A stretch of 64,000 nt of DNA from Nematostella vectensis (lineage: Eukaryota > Cnidaria > Anthozoa > Actiniaria > Edwardsiidae): positions 1,037,001-1,101,000 of the forward strand of contig NC_064042.1 in the NCBI RefSeq assembly GCF_932526225.1. The letters are read 5' to 3'. Shown here in pieces: positions 48,500 to 59,200 of this stretch. Position 1 is the first letter of the stretch. Each line of letters begins with the position of its first letter. The position numbers were made by a program, and so were the translations under genes. A model generated the notes under the pieces. The model was not told where the DNA came from and did no database searches. It worked only from the letters and a program-made list of their open reading frames with translations.

Positions 48500-49205
48500 G
48501 GATTTGGTTTTGCATCGTTTCAAATGATTCCTTCTATCGAATCCTGTCGTTTCGACATTTCGTGATTTGAATGGCACGCTTGAGTTCTTACCGCCAGGGT
48601 TATGGACGTCATGTGGAATTTTCAACATTACTCGAAAGTCACGCTTAATCAGATTCCTCTCTTTTGCGAGGGCCCACACCGCCGTTGTTGACTCAAGCAG
48701 AGAAAGGTAAAGTTAAGATAATTTTTCGAAATTTAGAATTCCACACTAAAATACTACTTCTTCGATTCATGTGTCGTATCGTCCGCATACTCCATTTATA
48801 TCAAATAAAAAGTAAAAGACAAATAAGCGCGAATAAAAAACCCCAGGATTGAAAAATTGTTACATTCGAACGTCTATCAGAATTCAGGATTCAGACGTGA
48901 CCCCTGAACCAGTGCGCGCCAACACATGGATGCTCAAGATGCCTAACCGTATTTGAAATAGTTGTGTAATTCTAAAGATATCTAGAATGACTGCTCGAGG
49001 TATTTTGATATCCCTTCTTACTTGTCACAAGAGGTAGTGCCTAGGCTCCCTGAAAGCAGCCCTTGCAAATGCAATTAGAAAGTTTGGGTTAATTATGAGT
49101 CAATCATTTTTTTTTTTGTTATTCTAACCAAAACTTTCATTAATTGAGTGGCAATCTTCAGTTGGCGTAATTAGAAATGAAAATCTCTACCACCTCTCCT
49201 GACAG
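48500..49205. other. Unassigned sequence
   Basis: No supported ORF, repeat or RNA gene between the fold-back element and the 68-bp array. Confidence 0.4.
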
Positions 49206-49212
49206 GGGAAAT

Positions 49213-49697
49213 CTGTGATTCCCAGCGGTGGAATGAAAAGGGGTCTAAGCCAAGACTTGTCCTACGAGTAGATCATCGTATTCTGATTCCCAGCGGTGGA
49301 ATGGGAAATGGTCTACGCCAAGACTTGTCCTACGAGTAGATCATAGTATTCTGATTCCCAGCGGTGGAATGAAAAGGGGTCTAAGCCAAGACTTGTCCTA
49401 CGAATAGATCATCGTATTCTGATTCCCAGCGGTGGAATGGGAAGGGGTATAAGCCAAGACTTGTCCTACGAGTAGATCATCGTATTCTGATTCCCAGCGG
49501 TGGAATGAAAAGGGGTCTAAGCCAAGACTTGTCCTACGAGTAGATCATCGTATTCTGATTCCCAGCGGTGGAATGGGAAGGGGTCTAAGCCAAGACTTGT
49601 CCTACGAATAGATCATCGTATTCTGATTCCCAGCGGTGGAATGGGAAGGGGTCTAAGCCAAGACTTGTCCTACGAGTAGATCATCGTATTCTGATCA
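49213..49697. repeat. 68-bp minisatellite, seven copies, upstream of gene D
   Basis: Units begin TGATTCCCAGCGGTGGAATG and contain AAGCCAAGACTTGTCCTACG and TAGATCATCGTATTC. They differ at a few sites (GAAAAGG or GGGAAGG; AGTAG or AATAG). The array ends about 325 bp before the gene D start codon, within promoter or 5'UTR distance. Confidence 0.95.
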
Positions 49698-50020
49698 GGC
49701 TGATTTAAATTAAGTAAATGGAGCCATTTGTTTTTTCATACGTTTTTTTAGTCATTTCTGGCGTCGAAAGGATAACCTTCACAAATAGAAAGTATTGTTA
49801 AAAAAACAATACAAACTTTTGGAAGATTTTCAATTTCAACCCCCTGGATTGGGAATTATGGAGGTTAGAGGTACCCTGATAAAATAAGGGGTAAAAACTG
49901 AGACATCCATTTTCATTCACAACTAATAATTCTAGATAATTAACGCATTTTTGAATATTTATTCATTATCAGACTATATCTGAGATACCTAGTGGATTGC
50001 CAGGCCGTGTTGTATTCGCC

Positions 50021-52948
50021 ATGGGATCCGTGGCATTTATTGCAACAGCGTCCCTTTTGCTGATGGCTGCCATGGCCCAAGGAGGTATGTTGGTAGCTTA
50101 GTCGCTGATGTTTTGTTCGGGACTCCTGTGGGAAAAACACAACAGGAAGCCAATAAAATGCCAGTACTACTATAGGTCTGTTGCTTTCACCGGGATCGTG
50201 TTTTAATAGGACTTTAAAGTCGTCTTAGCTAAGCGCCTATAACTGTCGCTAAACAAAACCGCAAAGTTATCATGAAATGGTTCCCGAATAGGGCAAACCA
50301 TCTACTCAGTATTATAAAGCTGTGCAATCCGGGCACCATCTTTTTAAAACGACTGACACAAGTTGATGCTAATTTTCAGCTGATGATGATACAGATGATG
50401 ACCGCGCTCGCATTCTAGAAAAAAATGACGGTAGGGTTTCCTTTTCTGTGACGTGTCTTCCCTAAATTCCCCTATCTTTGTCTGCCCTGCCCTTGCCTCC
50501 CTTTCCCTTATTTACGTACTCATTAAGTGTACTTATTTACGTACTCATTAAGTGTACTTATTTACGTACTCATTAAGTGTACTTATTTACGTACTCATTA
50601 AGTGTACTTATTTACGTACTCATTAAGTGTCTTTGTCTTCCCTGCCCTTGCCTCCTCTCCCCTTATTTACGTACTCATTAAGTGTCTTTGTCTCCCCTGC
50701 CCTCGCCTCCCTTCCCCTTATTTACGTACTCATTAAGTGTCTTTGTCTGACCTGCCCTCGCCACCCTTCCCCTTATTTACGTACTCATTAAGTGTCTTTG
50801 TCTGCCCTGCCCTCGCCTCCTCTCCCCTTATTTACGTACTCATTAAGTGTACTTATTTACGTACTCATTAAGTGTACTTATTTACGTACTCATTAAGTGT
50901 CTTTGTCTGCCATGCCATCGCCTCCTCTCCCCTTATTTACGTACTCATTAAGTGTCTTTGTCTGACCTGCCCTCGCCTCCTCTCCCCTTATTTACGTACT
51001 CATTAAGTTTACTTATTTACGTACTCATTAAGTGTACTTTTTTACGTACTCATTAAGTGTCTTTGTCTGCCATGCCCTTGCCTCCCTTCCCCTTATTTAC
51101 GTACTCATTAAGTGTCTTTGTCTGTTCAGCCCTTGCCACCTCTTCCCTTATTTACGTACTCGTTAAGTGTACTTATTTACGTACTCATTAAGTGTCTTTG
51201 TCTTCCCTGCCCTTTCCTCCCTTCCCCGTCTTTGTCTGTTTAGCCCTTGCCTCCTCTCCCCTTATTTACGTACTCATTAAGTGTCTTTGTCTGACCTGCT
51301 CTTGCCTCCCTTCCCCTTATTTACGTACTCATTAAGTGTACTTATTTACGTACTCATTAAGTGTCTTTGTCTGCCATGCCCTTGCCTCCCTTCCCCGTCT
51401 TTGTCTGTTCAGCCCTTGCCTCCTCTCCCCTTATTTACGTACTCATTAAGTGTACTTATTTACGTACTCTTTAGGTGTCTTTGTCTGACCTGCCCTTGCC
51501 TCCTCTCCCCTTATTTACGTACTCATTAAGTGTACTTATTTACGTACTCATTAAGTGTCTTTGTCTGCCATGCCCTTGCCTCCCTTCCCCTTATTTACGT
51601 ACTCATCTCGGTATTTATTTGCAGCCCTGTTTACGACTATCATGATTTTCAGCTTTTTATTCGCCATACAACTCATCTTATGTATGATATTCAGCTATAA
51701 AGGCTGTCTCGCCAAATTCAGGTAAGATTTTAGGTAAAGGGTCTTATCTAAAAAATGCGCAAATAACAACTACTGTTAGTATAGGCCATCAGGAAATTTT
51801 TTTTCGGCAAGCCAACTTTGGCGGGTGGGAGCTTGTTTATATCTTTACCTTGGTCTTATTTTATCTTGGTTTGATCGAGTTATTCTATTTTGGACATTTT
51901 GTGCCCTCTCTCCCCATTTAACGTGAAGTGGAATTTCATATCTTCTTTTGTGTGTTATCAAGATTCGTTTATTAAATTAATAATAATGAGTTTAATTCAA
52001 CCTTTCGCAGTATAGACTGGATTACAGGTGAGTCAGAGATACAAGTAAGCACTACAATAAAGTACAATTAATCAAATGTAATCAGCATATTTAACAGTAA
52101 CGAACTCGTTGAAACGACTCGTATTAGTAGGCCTCTGATACGATGTAGATTTTGACCTGAGGTTATACCCTGAATCATGTGTAATGCGACGAACTTTAAT
52201 GATAGGAAAAAGAGGATTATCTGGTTTGATTCTGGAAACGAACCGCTGGCATACAATATTTCTTCGCTCGTGCAACGTTGGAAGGTTTGCAAGCGTGAGT
52301 GAGCCCTCATTAACTACGACCTGGGAAAGCGATCTTGAGCGCACGCCCCTGAACATTCTCTAGGGCGTCAGACAGATAATTTGGAAGGTTCGCGAAGGCT
52401 GCAGACGCATATTCAATGACCGATCTGATAAGTGACCGGTCTCTTTAATTTGCAGGCCTAAGCCACCGCCTTACTTCCCGCCAACGAATCCATCTCTATT
52501 AGAAGTAGAGCAGCCGCCGGCATATTCTGAGAGAGCGGAAACAGAGAATGGAGAGGCAGCTCAAGATGGCTCACCTGATATCACGGAGACTCGTATTTCT
52601 ATGGATCAGGGTGACTTATTTCGAGAGGGCTCATCCAATACCACAGATACACGTATTTCTATGAATCAGGTTGACTCCAGTTCACCCGATATCACGGAGA
52701 CTTTTATTTCTATGGATCAGGGTGAATTAAGTCAAGGAGGATCACCCAATTCCACAGAGACTCGTATTTCTATGAATCAGGTTGACTCCAATTCACCCGA
52801 TATCACGGATACTTCTATTTCTATGGATCAGGGTGAATTAAGTCAAGGAGGATCACCCAATAGCACAGAGACTCGTATTTCTATGAATCAGGGTAATCGA
52901 AGTCAAGTGGGCTCACCGATATCACGGAGACGCATACTCTATGACTGA
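50021..52948 (+). CDS. Gene D: signal peptide + acidic ectodomain + TM + PPxY tail (234 aa)
   Basis: Exons: 50021-50084, 50380-50430 (51 bp), 51625-51721 and 52456-52948, GT-AG, phases 1,1,2. The signal peptide ends AMAQG. The ectodomain is only about 17 residues and very acidic (ADDDTDDDRARILEKND). The TM helix is about 39-62 with Cys58, followed by YKGCLAKFR. The tail begins KPPPYFPP and has QPPAYSE 20 residues on: two PPxY motifs, the known ligand of WW domains such as those of NEDD4-type ubiquitin ligases. The rest is a Ser/Thr-rich repeat (TETRISMNQ, about 7 units) without ITAM tyrosines. The upstream exon plan matches B, C and E, so it is a paralogue with a diverged tail. A role in ubiquitin-ligase recruitment is inferred. 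Confidence 0.82.
50480..51608. repeat. Composite minisatellite (CTTATTTACGTACTCATTAA) in gene D intron 2
   Basis: Units of 25-27 bp (ACTTATTTACGTACTCATTA plus AGTGT) alternate with a longer CT-rich form (GTCTTTGTCTGCCCTGCC, GCCTCCCTTCCCC), over 30 in all. The last TTATTTACGTACTCAT ends about 17 bases before the real acceptor TTATTTGCAG (51615-51624), so the array repeats a branch-point and pyrimidine-tract-like region. Confidence 0.94.
52011..52027 (+). other. Possible 17-bp cryptic or poison micro-exon of gene D
   Basis: CCTTTCGCAG is followed by 17 bases and then GTGAGT, so both borders look like splice sites. Skipping it joins TM exon and tail in frame (AG/G CCT). Including it shifts the frame and gives a stop about 20 codons on, removing both PPxY motifs. 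No transcript evidence is available. Confidence 0.35.
52585..52930 (+). repeat. In-frame coding repeats of the gene D tail
   Basis: Alternating units TETRISMNQ, VDSSSPDI and ISMDQGELSQGGSPNS recur with high DNA identity (ATTTCTATGAATCAGG). A composite block of about 120 bp occurs at least twice. Ser/Thr-rich and probably disordered and phosphorylated. Confidence 0.88.
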
Positions 52949-53507
52949 CTCAAGTGGAACTCACCCGATAGAACAGCTCACAATGAAATGAAGCCAGGGT
53001 GGCAGCTAATAATACTCGAGACTCTAGATAGATAAGGGTGGTTTAAGTGTCGTCATCTAATATCACAGAGTTCCGCATCGAAATGGAGCAATGTGATCCA
53101 AAGTCAAGATGGGTCATCTGATGTCACAGAGTTCCGCATCGAAATCGAGCATTACAAGAAGGGTACACTGAGTGACTGTTGGAGTGGCTGTTGTAGCTAT
53201 CGCAGAGAATCATCCGGATGGAAAACAAAGGCCTGATGGTGGTAAATCGCGGGGGGATTACATCCACGGGGATACCATATGTGGTGCAAAACCACCTTGA
53301 AATAGCGGCTCAGTGGGACATTACTATCTTGTCATCTTCCATTATGACACGAAAAATGATGCTTTGGTGATAAAGCCAAAGAATTGAAACACACCGAAAC
53401 GGTGGTTTGACTGGTTCTATTTAGATATAAGTAGTAGGGTAGATATGGAATTAGCCCTTTTTTGCTGGGGAATACTAATTTTTCGGGGGAATCAATTATC
53501 TTGCGTT
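52949..53507. other. 3' flank of gene D
   Basis: Contains decayed further copies of the coding repeat (CACAGAGTTCCGCATCGAAAT twice, 53054-53145) after the stop codon, so the gene may once have had a longer tail. No other gene. Confidence 0.55.
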
Positions 53508-53750
53508 CAGTTCCGACGGCCAATCATAGACGGTTATTCTATTCCGACGGCCGTCGCATCTATTCTATTCCGACTGCTATTCAGTTCCGACGGCCGTCGC
53601 ATCTATTCTATTCCGACGGCTATTCAGTTCCGACGGCCGTCACATCTATTCTATTCCGACGGCTATTCAGTTCCGACGGCCGTCGCATCTATTCTATTCC
53701 GACGGCCGTCGCATCTATTCTATTCCGACGGCTATTCAGTTCCGTAGGCC
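53508..53750. repeat. Palindrome-bearing minisatellite (GACGGCCGTC)
   Basis: About six copies of CGCATCTATTCTATTCCGAC joined to GGCTATTCAGTTCC. Units carry the perfect 10-bp palindrome GACGGCCGTC, so neighbouring units can pair. Two overlapping open frames across it are repeat products. Confidence 0.9.
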
Positions 53751-54185
53751 AATGCAGCCAGTGAACGTTAAACAAAACCTACCTATATTTTATGACTGGG
53801 CTACCACAGGTATCCCAGTAACTAGGAGTAACCAACGGTTATGCAACGCGGGCTCCGAAACAGGCATACCGTATCTAATCTAGTAAGCGGCGCGGCGCTT
53901 ATGTCATTGTAATGTGTGGTGCGACGGTTATTCGGGGGAGGCACTTATTCGAGGGCGGTGCTTAATGAAGTCTCATTTGACATTGCTAAACAAAGTTTTT
54001 AGCTTTCATAACAAAGAAACAGCCTGGAGCTGCATCGCTTATTGGAGCGTGGCGCTTACTCGATTAAATACAATATGCATTTCAATTTTTGTGAAATGTA
54101 ATCAGTAAATGTGCAGCGTATAAGTAAAACATTTTTGTAAGAATAACACAACATTTTATTAACTTGTTTATATGTAACGCAACAT
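53751..54185. other. Unassigned sequence
   Basis: No gene or repeat recognised. Confidence 0.4.
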
Positions 54186-55107
54186 GTTTTTATATCAAGT
54201 TTTTCAAGTTCACGCAAAGGCTCCTTAATAGTTTGGGTGTGATCTCTCATTCCATTGTTCTCATATTTTACCCAATGTTGATGATAAAGTTGGATTTAGT
54301 GTTGTAAGTCATGGTAATACCTTCGAGTTCACACAAAGCCTCCTTAATAGTTTGAGTGTGATATCTCGTTCCATTGTTCTCTTGACATATTTTACCCAAT
54401 GTTGATGATAAAGTTGGATTTAGTGTTGTAAGTCATGGTGATACCTTCAAGTTCACACAAAGCCTCCTTAATAGTTTGAGTGTCAGTTTGTTTTGTCAAA
54501 CGAATCTTCTCTAGTAGATTCTGCATTTGTCCATGGCTCTGAACCATATATCTTTGCCATCAATCTCTGCACATAGCCTTGCACTAGCTGCAGTTGTGGC
54601 TGTTTTTATCTTTTGTGTAGTGTTACAGGATAAGCAGGTGGACACTTTACGCCCTGGCACGTAAGGAATCTTTTTTTTTCTTACAATGCTTGACTTGGCA
54701 AACCATGAAGACATTGGCTCTGTCTATCATCTTAAACTCTATGACGGTTACCGTTCTCTCTAGAGAATCAAGGAGACTTTTTCCTTTTGGATCTGTTACC
54801 TCCGTGGCAACTTCTGTAAAGGTTGTATGGATTGTAGTGCCAAGAAGTGTGCTCCCTGAGAAGTTTTGGACACTAGTCTTGCTGAACACGGCACAACGGG
54901 ACGGTGCTCGACATGAACCGAACCTGAGTAAAAATACTTGACTTGTGTAAAATTCCAGCCGAATTTGATTGGCTGATTGGCCAAGTGACGGGTGAAAACA
55001 ACGTGAACGTCTGTGCATTCCACGCATACCAATGGGACAACGAAAATACCAGTGTTGAGTGCTTCGAACTCCCCTAACATTTTGTCGCCCGAAATAAGAT
55101 ACGACAA
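54186..55107 (-). pseudogene. RPA1-like (OB-fold/zinc-ribbon) protein remnant, frameshifted
   Basis: Three overlapping minus-strand frames form one broken protein: 55107-54947 (start LISGDKMLGEF), 54937-54665 (NFSGSTLLGTTIHTTF, TVTVIEFKMIDRANVF), then 54684-54500. Across the joint the sequence reads VCQVKHCKKKIPYVPG and STCLSCNTTQK, giving C-x4-C-x14-C-x2-C. That is close to the zinc ribbon of the RPA70 C-terminal DNA-binding domain (C-x4-C-x13-C-x2-C), and the downstream AEIDGKDIWF fits the OB-fold strand after it. The frame breaks at the A9 run near 54670. The C-terminal region (QTIKEALCELEGITMTYNT) is tandemly repeated about 2.5 times at 54208-54490. Such RPA-like ORFs often ride on transposons; host or mobile origin is unresolved. 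Confidence 0.5.
54205..54490 (-). repeat. About 120-bp tandem repeat at the pseudogene 3' end
   Basis: CACAAAGCCTCCTTAATAGT through GGATTTAGTGTTGTAAGTCA recurs at about 120-125 bp spacing, two full and one partial copy. On the minus strand each copy encodes KEALCELEGITMTYNTKSNF then a stop. Confidence 0.88.
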
Positions 55108-55205
55108 TTAAGAGTAAGACAAGACTACTTACGAATAAGATACGACTATTACGAGTAATATACGACTACGTACGAATAAGATACAACTATTACGAGTACA
55201 TCATC
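55085..55205. repeat. Short degenerate repeat (ATACGACTATTACGAGTA)
   Basis: Five to six degenerate units of AAGATACGACTATTACGAGT. No coding sense. Confidence 0.75.
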
Positions 55206-56251
55206 CAATCTATATACGACACAAGCAGCATTCAAGTTAGATATACAACTGATAGAGGGGTAGGATGTGAAACAGATATTGAACACGTGAGTCTTAATTC
55301 ACGCGGAGATCTATGTGTGTGACACACTCGAAGGTTTGGATTGCAGCCCCCCTAGCCGTGAGACACGTGACGGCGTGAACAATAAGAGCAATAAAGTAAA
55401 AATCACCGCCCCACATGTGATTTACATGTGAAGGTCAATTAACTGCTTTTAGAACATTAAATTATAACGATGCCGCGAGTTAATTGAAGCAAAGGTTAGC
55501 CTCAATAATGAAATAATAAAATTCCAAGCCTGAATAACAGGTTATTTTATAAAAAAAAATATAATTTAACGGGAAGGACAAAGTAAAAGACACTTGATTT
55601 AGCATGCGGTGTCGAGTCATGCGGATCAAATTGATTTGGTAATAGACGGGGCCGTCTTTTTTCTGCTCCAATGTTAATTTATCTGTTATAGCTCTACTAA
55701 GTCAAACTGAGAAACGATAAATAGTCAACTTATTTGTTTGACTAGAAATTCGAAATAGAATAATATATCTAATGACAAACTAATTATAATCTTTGATTCA
55801 TTGAAATCTTAGCATTGCAATCAGTCGTGACCTCACTTTTAAAATAAGTTTTTTTATTATTATTTTTTTGAAAACACATGTACACTACTAATGTATTTGA
55901 CACAATTCCGAATAGTTTTAATTCCGAATATTTTTGGTCTTCTGTTTTTTTTTTTGTCTTTTTACTACTATTTGCATGCAAGGATTATGGTAATTGTGCT
56001 ACATAAATAACGCTTCATTTCGTGCAGACGCCTAAGAAGACAAGACACCAAACACACCATCTCCCACAGCGAGAAAATTTATATTACCGACGCAGTCAGA
56101 ATCTTTGAAAAATCTCTTGAATTGGTTTATCGGCAACATAGAAAAGCAAAGCAGGAAAGCAGAACACAGGAGTCGAGTTTTTAGTGTTTTAGTCACTCTC
56201 ATAGCTACTAGAAAGACTTCAAGGCTGCTACCAGCAAAGGTTTGAAACAAC
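55206..56251. other. Intergenic D-E; upstream region of gene E
   Basis: AT-rich, with poly-T and poly-A runs. The minus-strand open frames here (63-98 codons) have no recognisable features. The gene E promoter and 5'UTR lie at the right end. Confidence 0.5.
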
Positions 56252-59200
56252 ATGGTGTTTCTCTTTGTTGTCCTCGCAACACTATCATCCTCGCATTTAG
56301 TGTCTGCTGAGGGTAAGTTTTTAGACAACTAGATGATCGAATAGTATGATTAGAGATCTAGTCAAATACCACCACAGGGCGCTAACAAATATGTAACGCC
56401 TTTCATAGACGTTAATTCTAATATAGTATTTTAACAATGGTTTGTTTCATTAATTTTACTTTTTGTTAAACGATTGTTCACCACAAAATTTCAACGATTA
56501 AAAGCAAATGAAGAGCGGACCAGCTATCGTGATTTTTCAATAATCATACTCGAACATCATTCGCTTCACTTCCTCTCTTCACATCCAAATCTATAATCAT
56601 TATCGACTTTCCTCGGAAGATCACGGATTCTAATACCAATACGGAGTAGTTTATTAGCTGTTCCACATTGGCAATTTCTTCATCAATCCTCGTCAGCCCC
56701 CCTTTAATCTGATAACTCATAAAAAACATTTTTTTTTATCCACAGAATCTGGTTCAGGCGGTGGTAAGTATGATATAATAAACTATGGTCACCATAGAAA
56801 CATATCAGCCCTAGTAAACAAGAAAAGAAGGACATTTCTTATTAAAGAATTTTCAAATACTATGCTTTTTCTATATGATGCCTATGACTGCACAACATCC
56901 CCCTCCCCCCCCCAGTCAATTCTGGGCACGCGGGCACGATATGTCAAGCATTAGATATCAAGTTGCAACAATCTTTTGATTGTTTTGATGTTTTGTTGTC
57001 ATGGTAACAACATACAAGAAATTCTGCGTCAAAGGAGTAAATACATAAGTTGAAATGGAATTATATGAGAGATGTGATCTAGGTCTAGTAGGATATATAT
57101 GTTATTTACCAGCTGGGAGGTCTGTATCGTGAAATACTGTGACCGAGGTTTTAGGAGCTGTTTATTATTTCTCACAGTAAAAACACCTTTTGAATCGTAA
57201 AGTCCTGCACAATAAGTCAAACGGGAAATATTTCTTGCACTAGCCAATTCTTTCTGCCCCTTCCCTCATCAAATGGTTCATCCCGATGAGAGCTTGTCAA
57301 TAATAGTAATTAAACTAAGGAGGTAAAATAACTCTTAATCGAAGCAAAAAAGGGGACATTTGCCAAATGTGAACAACGAAATGGGTTGACATATATGGGG
57401 TTAACAAATGGGTTGACATATCCGGGGTTGAAAAATGGGTTGACTAATCTGGGGTTAACAAATGGGTTGATATATATGGGGTTAACAAATGGGTTGACAT
57501 ATATGGGGTCAACAAATAGGTTGACATATCTGGGGTTAGCAAAGCTATTCCTTGTACACAGGGGGTGCACATAGGTCCGCAAAGTGGGCCATTTCTTATT
57601 AAGGAGTCTTCAAATACTATGCCTTTTCCATATAATACCATGTGATACTGCGCACCCCATTCAGCCAATCATGGGTACGCGTCTGTTAATTACTATGTTA
57701 TTCTATTTATAGGTGCACTTATTCCGCTAGCTGTGATTTTCTTGCTGATCACGATGGTCGTTTTAGTGTCAATCTCTGATTTGTTCACTATCGCGTACAG
57801 AAGGCTCGTCTCCCAGGTGTCAGAGTGAGTAATCCCACAGACACAGACAATACTGACTCCCCCTCCCCCCCCCCCCCCTCCGACGGGCACAGACAATACT
57901 GACATCCCCCCCCCCACGGGCACAGACAATACTTACACCTCCCCCCCCCACGGGCACAGATAATACTGACTCCCCCACGGGCACAGACAATACTGACTCC
58001 CCCTCCCCCCTCCGACGAGCACAGACAATACTGACACCCCCCCCCCCCCACAGACACAGACAATACTGACTCCCCCTCCCCCCTCCGACGGGCACAGATA
58101 ATACTGACTCCCCCTCCCCCCTCCGACGGGCACAGACAATACTGACACCTCCCCTCCCCCCCCCACGGGCACAGATAATACTTGACTCCCCCACAGGCAC
58201 AGAAAATACTGATTCCCACACAGGCAAAGATAATTCCGACTCCCCCACGGGCACAGATAATACTGACTCCCCCACGGGCACAGATGATACTGCCTCCCCC
58301 ACGGGCACAGATGATACCGACTCCCACACGGGCACAGATAATACCGACTCACCCACAAGCACAGATAATACTGACTTAAAGCCGCCATTCTGCCATCCTA
58401 GCAGCTATAGAGCTAGCTAGAAAAACAACAGCAACAAACAAACAGCTATTTGCATCTGCCTATCCTCGATTGCTTTGCTCTGGATTTTAAGCTATTGAAT
58501 TGTGTAAGCCAAAGATAAAACTTCATGCTTTTAGATTGCGATTTATTGATAATTGATAAAGGACAGGCTGACTGATTCTCTTTAATAATCTAAAAAATGA
58601 CCTGATAAAATGGGTTGAGAGCTTGACTTGATGTCAAACGACTCAACTGATCTGATACTAGATCAAAAGGGATGGGGGCTTGACTTGATGTCAAACAACT
58701 CAATTGATCTGATAGTAGATCAAAAGGGATGAGAGCTTGACTTGATGTCAAAAAACTCAACTGATCATATACTAGAGCAAAAGAGTTGAGAGCTTGACTC
58801 GATGTCAAACAACTCAACTGATCTCATATCAAAAGGGATGAGAGCTTGACTTGATGTCAAACAACTCAACTGATCTGATACTAGATCAAAAGGGTTGAAA
58901 GCTTGACTTGATGTCAAACAACTCAACTGATATGATACTAGATCAAAAGGGTTGAGAGCTTGACTTGATGTCAAACACTCAACTGATCTGATACTAGATC
59001 AAAAGGGATGAGAGCTTGACTTGATGTCAAACAACTCAATTGATCTGATACTAGATCAAAAGGGATGAGAGCTTGACTTGATGTCAAAAAACTCAACTGA
59101 TCATATACTAGAGCAAAAGAGTTGAGAGCTTGACTCGATGTCAAACAACTCAACTGATCTCATATCAAAAGGGATGAGAGCTTGACTTGATGTCAAACAA

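Noticed and set aside
57788-58388. Gly/Val/Ser/Cys-rich open frames of about 150-180 codons
   Set aside because: Three overlapping minus-strand frames over the C-rich 27-bp array; simple-sequence artefacts.
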